A stretch of DNA of 40,050 bases from Psittacicella hinzii (GTDB taxonomy: Bacteria; Pseudomonadota; Gammaproteobacteria; Enterobacterales; Psittacicellaceae), in contig NZ_NRJG01000039.1 of NCBI RefSeq assembly GCF_003585935.1, forward strand, positions 1 to 40,050. The letters are read 5' to 3'. Position 1 is the first letter of the stretch. The number at the start of each line of letters is the position of its first letter. A program made the position numbers and the translations under genes. Shown in pieces: positions 7,660 to 16,976 of this stretch. The notes under the pieces were generated by a model. It was not told the origin of the DNA, did not search any database, and saw only the letters and a program-made list of their open reading frames with translations.

Positions 7660-8023
7660 AAGAAAACTTCCTTATTATATAGAGGAGGATAAATGTGCAA
7701 TCAATTTTTCCTATCCTATATGCTTAGCTGGCGCTAAATGACGATTTTGTTTAGATAATTTAAATGAGGTTTAATACGTTTGCACGACTTAAACCAAACT
7801 TAAATCTGAGGATGAAGTATAAAATCGACGGATTTAGGGCAATCGAGCTAAGAGCTATTTATTTTTACCTGGGAAAGTTTTTTTGATTAAGGAAATAAAA
7901 AGATAAAGATACTCGAACTTCCTAAAAACTCTAAAAATAAATATGCATATAGGGAGAAAAATAGGTCTCCTTATCTTGCGCCTTTATTATAGAAGCTTTT
8001 AGCTGTAGTACTCGAACAAATGT

Positions 8024-8039
8024 TGTGATTTGCGTCACC
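8024..8039. promoter_or_regulatory. CRP-like binding site
   Basis: TGTGA-TTTGCG-TCACC, one base off the palindromic CRP core TGTGA-N6-TCACA. It shares the TTTGnG spacer with the site at 14241. Confidence 0.5.
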
Positions 8040-8228
8040 AGACACAATTTTGCAGATAAATTTATCGATTTTTTGTTTGAGTTAATCAAAAATGCCTAAA
8101 ACGAATGCAAATTTAGCAAAACTTAACAAAAAATTTTCTTACCTTAGTGCGCTCTTCTTAGTGCGCTTTCAGAAGTCTTTAAAATGCAGTTATGCTGCAA
8201 GAGACATTTATGTTCTTGCTATAAGACA

Positions 8229-8259
8229 AGTTAGTTTAAGATTTAGTCTTAAGCTAACT
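8229..8259. other. 13-pair hairpin
   Basis: AGTTAG-T-TTAAGA (8229-8241) pairs with TCTTAA-G-CTAACT (8247-8259), one pair being GU, around a 5-nt loop. There is no T-run on either side, so it is not a typical terminator. It lies 190 bp after the CRP-like site. Confidence 0.5.
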
Positions 8260-8648
8260 AGAGCATTAGAGACAACCGCCTAAGGGAGATAAATTTCTCT
8301 TAAAAATTAAAGCTCTGAAAAAAACATAATAATAAATAAAAGCTGCAAAAAATGCAAGTAAAATTTTAGCTTAATTTCTTGGAATTTTAGCAAATTGACG
8401 AGAATACAAACACCCATAAGCTTGCTAATTTCCCATAGCTACATAAACACATGTCAAATAAAACTTAGAGAGTTAAATTAATCCATTATTTAGTGTTGAA
8501 ATTTAGCAATACGAAAGTAACGAAAGTTTAGCTTGCCAAAACTTACAAAAACGATCATCTGCGCGAGCAAAATTAATCTCATTCTCAAGCTCAGACCAAA
8601 ATACTAGCCGTGTTATGCCTTCTTAGACTACTTAGATTTACGATAACT

Positions 8649-8680
8649 AAATGATTGGATCAATCATTTTGTTCTTTAAA
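8649..8680 (+). terminator. terminator-like hairpin with no known gene upstream
   Basis: AAATGATTG (8649-8657) pairs with CAATCATTT (8661-8669), loop GAT, followed by TTTTGTTCTTT. It has the form of a plus-strand terminator. The only candidate transcript upstream is non-coding. Confidence 0.45.
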
Positions 8681-9689
8681 TGGGGCATGTGCAGGATTTT
8701 ACAAGAGAAATACAAGCTTGGTATGAGAGTTAATTGCGTACTTTTGTATTCAATTGAGTTAAATTTAACTATCCCTAAATTTATTTGCTCTATACAATCG
8801 GAAGTTAATTTGTGACATTTTTAGCTAGAGGAGAGTTGAGATAACTACATCATTTTTAAGATAAATTTTACTCTTCCTCTCCTTTTACCGTAACATAAAA
8901 TAACAATAGGTCTACAAGAATAACTGACATTAGTTTTAAAATGATAGGTAGAATGGTGTTTTGGAGAAGCTACAGGTTGTAATTTAACGCGTTAAAGCAA
9001 CCTTTTGTTAGTTATGGGCTCGCTAATCGGTGGGTTTGCTGGAGTTCGAGACTTTAGTTGGTTTTAAGTAAATCGAGCTTAATCTTCACAACAAAATCTA
9101 ATCTCAATCTTACAAAACTTAACAAGGTAACCAATCTAAATCTTAGCTAGCTTAACAACAAAACCAAAGGGAGTATGTAAAAAATATACAGGAGTTTTAA
9201 CCCAAAGAAAACTAAACCTAAATTAAACTTCCACTAAGTCAAACTTGATCTAAATCGAGTGAGCTTAACCAAAATTAAATTTAACCTGAACCAAACTTTA
9301 ACTAAAGCAAACTTACATAGCACTTAAAGTAAGTTCAGGCATTATGCTGCAAAATCCAGCTGTAAAATGAAGCCTCTACATAACTAAATGTAAATAACTA
9401 CTAATAGCAGCACAAAAAAGTGGTCACTATCGACACTTTTGCAAGATCTTTTTGGTGATTAATCATTGCTAGGCTATAATGAGAAAAGAATTTAGGACTT
9501 AGCACAGCTTTTAGTGGTCTCCGCCAATGGTAATCTCTAAAACAAGGTGCTTAAGTTTACGCGTTTTTATGTGCTTAAGTTCGCAGAACTTAAGCGCTAA
9601 CTATTTTAAGGCTAAGGAAGTGCCTTTGTATTTGTATAAGGTAGTCTAAAAACTAGTACTTAAAATAGTCTTTTCTGCTTTGATACTTT

Positions 9690-12600
9690 ATGAGTAAAAA
9701 TAAAACCCCACCTCAAGGTTTTCCTTTGCTTTCTTTTGCTCAAGGCTTAAAACTTTCACGTTTATATCGGCAGTTTTCCTATCAAACGCATAAGCGCGCT
9801 GGTTTACAACGTACCGTGCGTGACTTTGCGGGTGCTTTGGATCTAGCGGTTGCGGATTTTGCAACGCCAGCTGAAACAACTAAATGGCAAGTAGCACAAG
9901 GCTTACTTGCTTTTAATTATTTTAGTGAGCACGAATTTGCGACTAGTTATCTAACACCACTTGAAGAATTAAATGCTTATAGTGGTTATACCTTTATAGA
10001 AGTTGAAGACCTATACGAAGGAGCACTAACTGACCAAGAACAAGCTGAAATTATTGTGCAAGATCACTATCAAAAAATCCAAGTTGCAGTTAGCGGACGT
10101 ATGAACCGTCAGCTCGATAGTGAACTTGAACTACAAGCGCACTATAATTTAGGCTGTCAAGCTCTCTATGGTGAACTTAAGCCTTTAGAACTTTTTCATG
10201 ATTTAAGCTCAGAACAGCGTGAAGAATGCTTAGAAACAGGTTTTGCCTTAGAAAAGGATTGCTTACTAGAGCAAGTACAACCTTTTATGCGTAAGCAACA
10301 TGGTAAAACCGCCCAATCTGTAAGTCAGACGCAGTTTTATCCGTATTTTATTCAAGGCATGAACAATATTGCCCAACAAGGAGCATTATTGTCTTGGCCT
10401 TTTTACCAAAAACGTTACCAAAATATTAAACAAGCCATTTCGAGTAAATTACAAGCGGCGCAAAGTCGTGCCTTTACTAAAGCCCAAATCTACTCTAATG
10501 GTGAGCTCTATCAACAAGTAAGAGATGCTTATTTAGCTAATGCAAGTAAGTTAGATAATGAGCAACTCGATAAGAGTTTACTAGATAGTAGCAAGCATAG
10601 TAGCAAGCTCGATAATAGTAAGCTTGAGTCTAATCTAAATAACAAGCTTGAGAGTTATAAGTTCGATAAGAGCAGTTTAAGAAGTCAGCGTAATAAACAG
10701 CCAACCTTAACGCTGGCACAACGTGCTGCTATTCAGCAAGAGTATGTAGCGCAAGAGCGAGCTTTAGCCTCTACTCGTCATGAGCAGAATTTACGTCCGA
10801 CGGTTGCAACTTATACTCAAGAGCGCGAGCAAGATCTTGCAACCCAATCTAAGAAAGCAAAAACTACTTGGCAAGCGCTGCACCAGTTTACTGACATAGC
10901 TTATGAAGATCTTGCCCCTCAATATCAAGACATTGATCTGTATGCTGCTCAAGTGCAAGTAAGTTTTACTAATCATCAGGCATTACGTAACTTTATTATG
11001 GCGTATGCGCAACATACTCCTTATCGTAATCTGAACTTTATTGATGTAAGTAAACTTACGTGTTTAGATGGTGTCTTTGCCTACTTACCTTATACCTTTG
11101 ACATTAGTGCTTGGGATGTAAGTCAAGTAACTAGCATGAAAGGGACTTTTGCGTTTTCATGGTTTAATGGGGAGTTAAATACTTGGGACGTAAGTAAAGT
11201 AACAGATATGTCATATCTGTTCTATGCCGGTTTATTTAACCAACCTTTAAATAACTGGCAAGTAGCACAAGTAGAATCTTTAGCTTATACTTTTGCCTAT
11301 AGCTTATTTAACCAGCCTTTAGATACTTGGCAAGTAACACAAGTAAAAGATTTACGTAGTACTTTTGCTAGTGCTTACTTCAATCATAGTGTCGATCATT
11401 GGTGTTTACCACATATCGAGCATTATGATTGTGATACGTTCCGTACCTCAGACGAGTGTAGTATCTATCCATCAGAAATCTGGGATAAGTTAAGTCAATA
11501 TCAGCAACAATTAGCGCAAGGTGTTAGTTTAGGGTCCTTAAAACCAACGCCAATTACCGCTAAGCCTGATTTTATGACCTTAGCCGATGAACAAGCGCGT
11601 CAAGCTGCTCTTGCTAAGTATATGGCGAAGTTACCGCTCAACCCACGTTACGATCAGAAAACCTTTGGCGAACTCTATCAAAAAGATCTGAGTCAAACTG
11701 GCATTAGTCTTAAGTTTACCGACTATTTGTCTTTAGGTATGTTTGTCCGGGATTATTGTAAAACTTTACAAAACTGGCAAGCAGACTTAAACTTTATTGA
11801 TGTTTCTGAACTTAATAACTTAAGTTATGTCTTTACTCGTACGCCATTTAATGGAGATATCTCCCAATGGCAAACCGGTAAAGTTAAGCAAGCACAAATG
11901 CTGTTTTTTGGTAGTAGCTTTAACGGTGATATTAGTCAGTGGGATGTCCGTCAATTAACTAACCTCAAAGCCGCTTTCGCTAAAAGTCGCTTTACCAGAG
12001 ATCTAAGCTCTTGGCAAACTTCGAGCCTAGAAAACTTAGATTATGCCTTTGCCTTTACTAACTTTAATGGTGATGTAAGTGCTTGGGACGTAAGCCGCGT
12101 TAATTCGGCAATCTCAACTTTTATGGGGTCAACCTTTAACCAAGATTTAAGTGCTTGGGTAACTAGTTCTTTAGAGCAAGCAGAAAAAATGTTTGCTTAT
12201 AGTAACTTTAACCAATACTTAGGTACTTGGGATACTACTAAACTGGTAAATGCGAATTTAATGTTTGCCTTTAGTGCTTATAACCAGAACTTAAGTAACT
12301 GGCGCTTACCTAAGCTCGAACGAGCTATGGGAATGTTTGCCATGAGTGAGTTTAACCAAGACTTAAGTGCTTGGCGCTTACCGGCATTAGTGAATGCTAA
12401 TTACTTCTTAGCCTTTACTCCTAACTTTAAGCAAGACCTTAATGGCATCTGGTTACCTAAACTGCAAATGGCACATCATTGGTTAATAGGTACGTCTTAT
12501 AATTACAACCTAACTTGGTTTGTAAACTTATTACCAGCCATGGTTAGTCAGTATCCTAGTGAACTCTATAGTACCCAAGAGTATACTTCTTTACCTGTAG

Positions 12601-13379
12601 GTACAGAACTAGTTGATGTGCAGTTTAGTCAGTTAAGTAAAGAATTAGTGCAAGCCCTAATCGCTACTTATAAACTAAGCGCAGAAGCTAAAAGTAAGGC
12701 ACATAAACTAAGCGCAGAACCTAATGGGAATGAACTTGTTGCTGTAGGTGGTAAACTGCGTTTTAGCAATGCTTGGAGTTTACGTCGTTTCTTAGAAGCG
12801 CTTTTAGCTTTAGAACCGCGCATGGATCTAAGTTTTATCTCCATTGAGGGATTAGCAAACTTAAGTTATATCTTTGCTAAGATCCCACATGTAGCTGTTA
12901 AACTCTCTAACTGGGATTTAAGCCGTGTGCAAGATCTTACGGGAGCTTTTTTAGATGTGCAGTCTCTAACCGGTGTTAGTCATTGGCAATTCCCGCAATT
13001 ACGTTTTGCTTCTGGAGCTTTTTACAATTGTAAAGTGCAAGATGATCCATCTAATTGGCACTTCCCGCCATTAGAAAATTATGTAGGGATGTTTATGCAC
13101 ACTAATTTACATAAAGAGCAAGTAAAACAATTTAATATTGCGGCTGATTGGCAAAACTACTATGCCCTCAATGATGTTGATGAAACTCTTTTAGCAGCAG
13201 AGTTAGATGTAAGATATAGAGCAGGAATCCGTTTACTTTCTCGTCGTAGCCACGACACTTTAAATCTGGTAAACGAAAATCCAAGTTCCGAAGAAATTCG
13301 TGAATTACATCAATATTTTAAAACGCAAGTTGCAGAAGAAATGCAAAGTCAACGTTATATGTGGGTAGAGCAAGAGTAA
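9690..13379 (+). CDS. large DUF285/BspA-like repeat protein
   Basis: A 1229-residue protein. Residues 1-285 match nothing I know. Residues 290-345 are a Ser/Lys/Leu/Asp/Asn-rich low-complexity linker. The rest carries degenerate repeats of about 24 residues of the type F-N-x-D-L-S-x-W-D-V-S-x-V-T-x-M-x-x-x-F-A, the DUF285 (BspA-like, leucine-rich-repeat-related) family, often found on bacterial surfaces and in adhesion. The repeats fall into three blocks (about 449-585, 702-920, 1040-1135). Each opens with a similar cap: [KR]-F-[ST]-type start, a helix, then L-[NS]-F-I-[DS]-[VI] (from about 424, 674 and 1023). There is no signal peptide, lipobox or anchor, so surface location is not supported. 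No Shine-Dalgarno is evident before the ATG. Confidence 0.85.
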   Translation: MSKNKTPPQGFPLLSFAQGLKLSRLYRQFSYQTHKRAGLQRTVRDFAGALDLAVADFATPAETTKWQVAQGLLAFNYFSEHEFATSYLTPLEELNAYSGYTFIEVEDLYEGALTDQEQAEIIVQDHYQKIQVAVSGRMNRQLDSELELQAHYNLGCQALYGELKPLELFHDLSSEQREECLETGFALEKDCLLEQVQPFMRKQHGKTAQSVSQTQFYPYFIQGMNNIAQQGALLSWPFYQKRYQNIKQAISSKLQAAQSRAFTKAQIYSNGELYQQVRDAYLANASKLDNEQLDKSLLDSSKHSSKLDNSKLESNLNNKLESYKFDKSSLRSQRNKQPTLTLAQRAAIQQEYVAQERALASTRHEQNLRPTVATYTQEREQDLATQSKKAKTTWQALHQFTDIAYEDLAPQYQDIDLYAAQVQVSFTNHQALRNFIMAYAQHTPYRNLNFIDVSKLTCLDGVFAYLPYTFDISAWDVSQVTSMKGTFAFSWFNGELNTWDVSKVTDMSYLFYAGLFNQPLNNWQVAQVESLAYTFAYSLFNQPLDTWQVTQVKDLRSTFASAYFNHSVDHWCLPHIEHYDCDTFRTSDECSIYPSEIWDKLSQYQQQLAQGVSLGSLKPTPITAKPDFMTLADEQARQAALAKYMAKLPLNPRYDQKTFGELYQKDLSQTGISLKFTDYLSLGMFVRDYCKTLQNWQADLNFIDVSELNNLSYVFTRTPFNGDISQWQTGKVKQAQMLFFGSSFNGDISQWDVRQLTNLKAAFAKSRFTRDLSSWQTSSLENLDYAFAFTNFNGDVSAWDVSRVNSAISTFMGSTFNQDLSAWVTSSLEQAEKMFAYSNFNQYLGTWDTTKLVNANLMFAFSAYNQNLSNWRLPKLERAMGMFAMSEFNQDLSAWRLPALVNANYFLAFTPNFKQDLNGIWLPKLQMAHHWLIGTSYNYNLTWFVNLLPAMVSQYPSELYSTQEYTSLPVGTELVDVQFSQLSKELVQALIATYKLSAEAKSKAHKLSAEPNGNELVAVGGKLRFSNAWSLRRFLEALLALEPRMDLSFISIEGLANLSYIFAKIPHVAVKLSNWDLSRVQDLTGAFLDVQSLTGVSHWQFPQLRFASGAFYNCKVQDDPSNWHFPPLENYVGMFMHTNLHKEQVKQFNIAADWQNYYALNDVDETLLAAELDVRYRAGIRLLSRRSHDTLNLVNENPSSEEIRELHQYFKTQVAEEMQSQRYMWVEQE

Positions 13380-13413
13380 GCTATTAGTATTGCTTATCAC
13401 TATGAGTTAATCC

Positions 13414-13455
13414 ATACGTAAAAAGTGAGCCCCTAAAGGCTCACTTTTTACGTAT
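13414..13455. terminator. bidirectional terminator between DUF285 gene and mioC
   Basis: An 18-bp perfect inverted repeat, 13414-13431 with 13438-13455, loop CCTAAA, with AAAAA and TTTTT within the arms so both strands end in a T-rich arm. It serves the converging genes on either side. Confidence 0.85.
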
Positions 13456-13535
13456 AGTTCATTCTTAATTAAAGCTTAAATTTAGATTAGCTTTAGCTTT
13501 AGTCTAGTTTAACTCTAGCTAAACTATATCAAACT

Positions 13536-13988
13536 TTAAGCTAAAAACTCATCTGCATGCAGATTAAAATAATCCACGGCTGCTACATCAGGTTCAAAGG
13601 TTTCAACAATATCAATTTTCGCTGGTGTTGCAACTGGATGAATATCTTTAGCCGCAAAAATATTCGCTAATAAATCAATTGCACCATTGAAAGTATCATA
13701 GTCTGATGAACCAACGCCAATAAGTAGAAGTTTTTCTAATTGCGGGAAAGGTTTATCAGCTTTTTCGATTTGTTGTGCTAGAGGGTAAAAACTATCAGGG
13801 AACTCACCTGCACCATAAGAAGCACATACCACTACTAAACGCGTTGCATCAGCAATAGCTTCTAAGCTTGGGCTATGTAAAACTTTAGCGGGAGTTTCTG
13901 GGTGTTGTTGATTATATTCTTCGACAATACTTTCAGCCGCGGCTTCAGCCGTACCTAAAGTACTACCTGAAATTACGTAAAATGTCAT
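13536..13988 (-). CDS. mioC: MioC-like flavodoxin
   Basis: A 150-residue FMN-binding flavodoxin-fold protein, the size of E. coli MioC (147). MioC is an electron-transfer flavoprotein implicated in biotin synthase activity. FMN-site segments are recognisable: S-G-S-T-L-G-T-A-E near the start (phosphate loop), Y-G-A-G-E-F-P-D-S-F in the middle, and G-S-S-D-Y-D-T-F-N-G-A-I-D. The frame extends five codons upstream to a TTG at 14003, but the ATG at 13988 aligns with the family start and has TGGA about 7 bases before it. In E. coli mioC neighbours oriC; here the flanks show no DnaA-box cluster. Confidence 0.9.
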   Translation of the reverse strand: MTFYVISGSTLGTAEAAAESIVEEYNQQHPETPAKVLHSPSLEAIADATRLVVVCASYGAGEFPDSFYPLAQQIEKADKPFPQLEKLLLIGVGSSDYDTFNGAIDLLANIFAAKDIHPVATPAKIDIVETFEPDVAAVDYFNLHADEFLA

Positions 13989-14003
13989 ATCAATTCCAGT
14001 CAA

Positions 14004-14594
14004 TAAGGCTCAAGTCTTGAGCAAGAAAGAAGAGGATAAAATACTAAGAGTAAGAAGAGAATTGCTTGTAGGAGGTAAAAAATAAACAGGAGTTATTGTG
14101 GGATGCAGACGAACAGAAGTTGTATAACCCTACATCGAACTCGATTTATCTTTACTTCTGATTATACGGGATTTTACGGCTAAACGGGTAAAAATAGCGG
14201 TAGATCTTGATCGGACAGTTCAAATTGATTAATCTAAAAATGTGATTTGTGTCACATATTCCTGTCATAAATGCAGATTTTTCTACTTTACTCGATAAAA
14301 AGCACTAGAATATAGGTAGATGTGTAAAAATAAGCGACAATTGACTTATTTTAAAGGCACATTGCGGGAAGTGAAAAATTTTCATTCTTCCCTACTAGGA
14401 TAGTTTCGGCTATTTTAGATATAATAATCCATAATTAGTTATCCCTTAATCTAACTAAGGGCGTAAAGTCATTTTCTAGGATCAGTAACTAGCAATGAAC
14501 TAGGAATGAACACTAGTAATGAACTAGAAATGAACACTAGAAATGAACTTTAGCATTTTCCGATTTTTAGCTTAACTTATCTTTTCTTCAAAGG
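14004..14594. other. divergent intergenic region, mioC to exported-protein cluster
   Basis: It holds the CRP site (14241-14256) and a TATAAT at 14420-14425 about 170 bp before the first cluster gene. Near the right end a short AATGAACTAG-type repeat recurs (14490-14550). No gene seen. Confidence 0.5.
14241..14256. promoter_or_regulatory. CRP binding site, perfect core palindrome
   Basis: TGTGA-TTTGTG-TCACA, a perfect match to the CRP core half-sites, flanked by AAAA and TATT. It lies 253 bp before mioC and 339 bp before the first gene of the exported-protein cluster. A GATAAA at 14294-14299 would suit activation from about minus 61, but that pairing is inference. Confidence 0.7.
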
Positions 14595-15260
14595 ATGCAA
14601 AGCTTATATTCTTTTTTCCGACATGTAGGGAGACTTACTTGTCGTTGGGGTGGACTTTTAACTCTTGCGAGTAGTCTATGCTTAGCAGCACCAGCTAAAG
14701 CAGGCATCTTCTTTAATACCGTAGTACAAGATACAGTCAATCCCCAAAAAACGCATTCAGGCTTAGTAAACTTGCATATGATTATGCAGAGTTATTACTC
14801 TAAAGTTTACAATGCCCTTTATAACAATCCTATTAAGTCTACCGATGACTTTATTCGGATTTTTACTTATGACATTAAAATCCAATCTTATCTGGCTGTA
14901 ATTCGTACTGCTGCAGGTAAGAATATCCAGATCGATCCTAAACAAGTGCTCTCGATCTACTTAAGCGAACAAGCTCAATGGTGTCATGAGCACATTAAAA
15001 ATCCTTTACAGTTTCAATGCTATACAGCAGAAGCTTTACTTGAAGCCTTTAAACAAATGCCTCCGCAAGTACTCGAAGCCTTAAATTTAGGAGCTTTTGA
15101 TCCTGAATACTATCAAAAACTCTACTCGGACATTACTCTACGTACGCAAATTGATAATATCTTTGCCATGATCCGCGGTAATAAGTTTGATACTGCTTTA
15201 AAGAGATACTTTAACTCTGGAGTTATTACTTACAGTAGTCGTTTTAGTATTACCTTATAG
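14595..15260 (+). CDS. exported protein with conserved Cys pair, cluster member 1
   Basis: A 221-residue protein of no family I recognise. A signal peptide with a long basic start ends A-K-A-G, and the mature chain begins I-F-F-N-T. Signature elements shared with the next three genes are L-H-x-x-M-Q (about residue 56), then Y-L-S-E-x3-W-C, a second Cys 12 residues later, a following M-P-P helix, and Y-F-N-S-G-V near the end. The paired cysteines could form a disulfide in the periplasm or outside the cell. AAAGG touches the ATG directly at 14590-14594, an odd spacing that may mean weak initiation. It probably heads the cluster, downstream of the CRP site. Confidence 0.8.
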   Translation: MQSLYSFFRHVGRLTCRWGGLLTLASSLCLAAPAKAGIFFNTVVQDTVNPQKTHSGLVNLHMIMQSYYSKVYNALYNNPIKSTDDFIRIFTYDIKIQSYLAVIRTAAGKNIQIDPKQVLSIYLSEQAQWCHEHIKNPLQFQCYTAEALLEAFKQMPPQVLEALNLGAFDPEYYQKLYSDITLRTQIDNIFAMIRGNKFDTALKRYFNSGVITYSSRFSITL

Positions 15261-15536
15261 TGGGTGATAGTTAGTGGTTGTTAGAGATCTTTAGAGATCT
15301 TTAGTGATAGTTATCTAGTTCCATATCTATCAGTAATATAGCTACTTAGTTACCTAGTAATCTAACAACTTAGTTACCGAAACAATACAAAGTCATCAAT
15401 ACAAAGTTATATGAATAGCTAAAGTAACATGACTAAAATAAGACTTACGTAAGTAATGCGCTGAGGTATTTTAAAGTATTGTGTAAGACTTTTGCTTTCT
15501 CGACAAACAGAACTTTACCTGTTTTTTAGGTGATGT
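15261..15536. other. intergenic within exported-protein cluster
   Basis: A direct repeat AGAGATCTTT occurs twice at about 15283-15302, followed by TAGTTACCTAGT-type repeats to 15400. AGGTGA at 15528-15533 precedes the next ATG. No terminator seen, so read-through from the first gene is possible. Confidence 0.4.
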
Positions 15537-16682
15537 ATGAGAATATTTATCTCTCAACTCTTAACCTTAATACTTCTTGGATCTTCTCTAGTGAGAAATC
15601 AAGGACAGCATCTTAAGGCTTGGTTAGTTGCAGTTTTAAGTATGGGCTTGCTTAGTCTAAATGGTAGTGCTTTAGCTGATGAGAAGCAACCTTCTCCAGC
15701 AGCACAGCCAGCATCCCAACCAACGCCAACTAAGCCACAAGAGACTAACGAGCGGGATCAAACTCCAAGCACTAGTCCTAGTCCTTCACTAGTGTTACCT
15801 TATTCAATGGTAAGTGTAACTCAAGACATTCCGAGTAATCCCCAAGCGTCAATAGTTTTACCGCGCAAAGGGACAAAGTATGTTTTAAGTTACAATGTTA
15901 AATATAGTTTAACCTTACCCGAACTTTCAGATTGCCACTTAGCTTTAGTTTTTCAAAAGCAACTGCCGATTGTTGCTACTCCTTATAAAGTTGTATATCC
16001 GGTAACTGAAGTTAATCACTTCTTCCGGATTAATCAAGATCCTTATCACCAACAGTATCCAACGGCCAATTTCTACGAGTCGAACTATAAATCCGATGTG
16101 TCAATTGAACGTTTGCATTTTTTAATGCAAACTTACTATAACAATCTCTATAGTTACCTCTATGGACAGACCGTAGATATCCCGACTTTTGTGCGTTTAC
16201 TTTTAAGTATGCCTAACTTTGGTTATTTTAAAGATGAGATTGCTCAAGTATGGGCAATCAGTTGGAGTAACTACTACGGCGCTACATCTACGCCTCCGGC
16301 TTATGATGTAAATAAATTATTCTTAACCTATATTAGTGAGCACTATTACTGGTGTCAACAAAACATTCGTGATGATGCTTTAGCTTTTGCTTGCTATTTC
16401 AATTATCAGTTTGCAGATTTAGTTTTTAACTTACCACAAAACGGTGCTCAACTAGTAAGCCAGTATGCTTATGCGCCAAGTGGTAAATCGGACTCGCAGG
16501 TCGAACATGAGTTAACCAAACTCCTACAACAAGCTCTAAAAAGTCCGGACAGTAATATCTTTATAGCTAAACTGGCAAGTATTTACCATGCCCAGTTTAA
16601 AGAGTTACAAGTTACTAAACCAGCAACTGAGCCTAAGAAATCAGCAGTCAAGCTAAGCTCGTTTTCTCGCGCTCCGGTATAA
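15537..16682 (+). CDS. exported protein with conserved Cys pair, cluster member 2 (long form)
   Basis: A 381-residue protein. The N-terminus has two hydrophobic stretches (about 1-17 and 27-45), the second ending A-L-A before an acidic residue, read as a long signal peptide. A Pro/Ser/Thr/Gln-rich linker follows (about 50-90), then a unique domain of about 90 residues containing one extra Cys. The shared core starts at L-H-F-L-M-Q (about 198) and continues with Y-I-S-E-x3-W-C and a second Cys 13 residues later, then an N-L-P segment. Compared with its neighbours it is the same core with an added N-terminal domain. The basic C-terminal tail is unshared. Function unknown. Confidence 0.82.
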   Translation: MRIFISQLLTLILLGSSLVRNQGQHLKAWLVAVLSMGLLSLNGSALADEKQPSPAAQPASQPTPTKPQETNERDQTPSTSPSPSLVLPYSMVSVTQDIPSNPQASIVLPRKGTKYVLSYNVKYSLTLPELSDCHLALVFQKQLPIVATPYKVVYPVTEVNHFFRINQDPYHQQYPTANFYESNYKSDVSIERLHFLMQTYYNNLYSYLYGQTVDIPTFVRLLLSMPNFGYFKDEIAQVWAISWSNYYGATSTPPAYDVNKLFLTYISEHYYWCQQNIRDDALAFACYFNYQFADLVFNLPQNGAQLVSQYAYAPSGKSDSQVEHELTKLLQQALKSPDSNIFIAKLASIYHAQFKELQVTKPATEPKKSAVKLSSFSRAPV

Positions 16683-16976
16683 GGCCAGCACGAGTAAATT
16701 AGAGTAAACTAGAGCTTATTACAGTAATCTAAAGTCAATTGCAGTAAACAAAAGTAAATTACAGTCAATTACATAGAACTGTAATAAGCTGTAATAAACT
16801 TCTTTAAACAGTAATAAACACATTAAAAACTACATTAAACCACACCTCACAAGGACGTTTTTAAACAGACTTTTAAACATATGTTTTTAAACGTACCTCA
16901 GGTGGTAATAGATAATATCGCCTAGCAGTAATGCTCAGGCGATAAGTTTAACGGCGAAAATTTATGGTTAAACTTT
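16683..16976. repeat. degenerate AT-rich repeats and a mini-frame before member 3
   Basis: 16690-16830 is built from variants of AGTAAATTACAGTCAATTACAG and its complement (TTACAG and CTGTAA occur many times). At 16964 an ATG with GGCGA upstream opens a 10-codon frame ending at TAG 16994-16996. It overlaps the start of the next gene in another frame, so translational coupling is possible. Confidence 0.45.

Larger units (their letters stand above)
7660..9689. other. 2.0-kb intergenic region
   Basis: It separates divergent genes ald and the DUF285 protein. It contains the CRP-like site (8024-8039), a 13-pair hairpin (8229-8259), a terminator-like hairpin (8649-8680) and, from about 9060 to 9310, A-rich degenerate repeats of AAACTTAA/AATCTAA type. 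A 63-codon frame at 8092-8283 overlaps the hairpin and has no binding site, so I do not call it. Confidence 0.5.

Noticed and set aside
8092-8283. 63-codon plus-strand frame
   Set aside because: No ribosome binding site; it contains a 13-pair hairpin and a local direct repeat; no recognisable protein features.
14004-14594. Possible origin of replication next to mioC
   Set aside because: E. coli has oriC beside mioC, but this gap shows no cluster of TTATnCACA boxes and only a few GATC sites.
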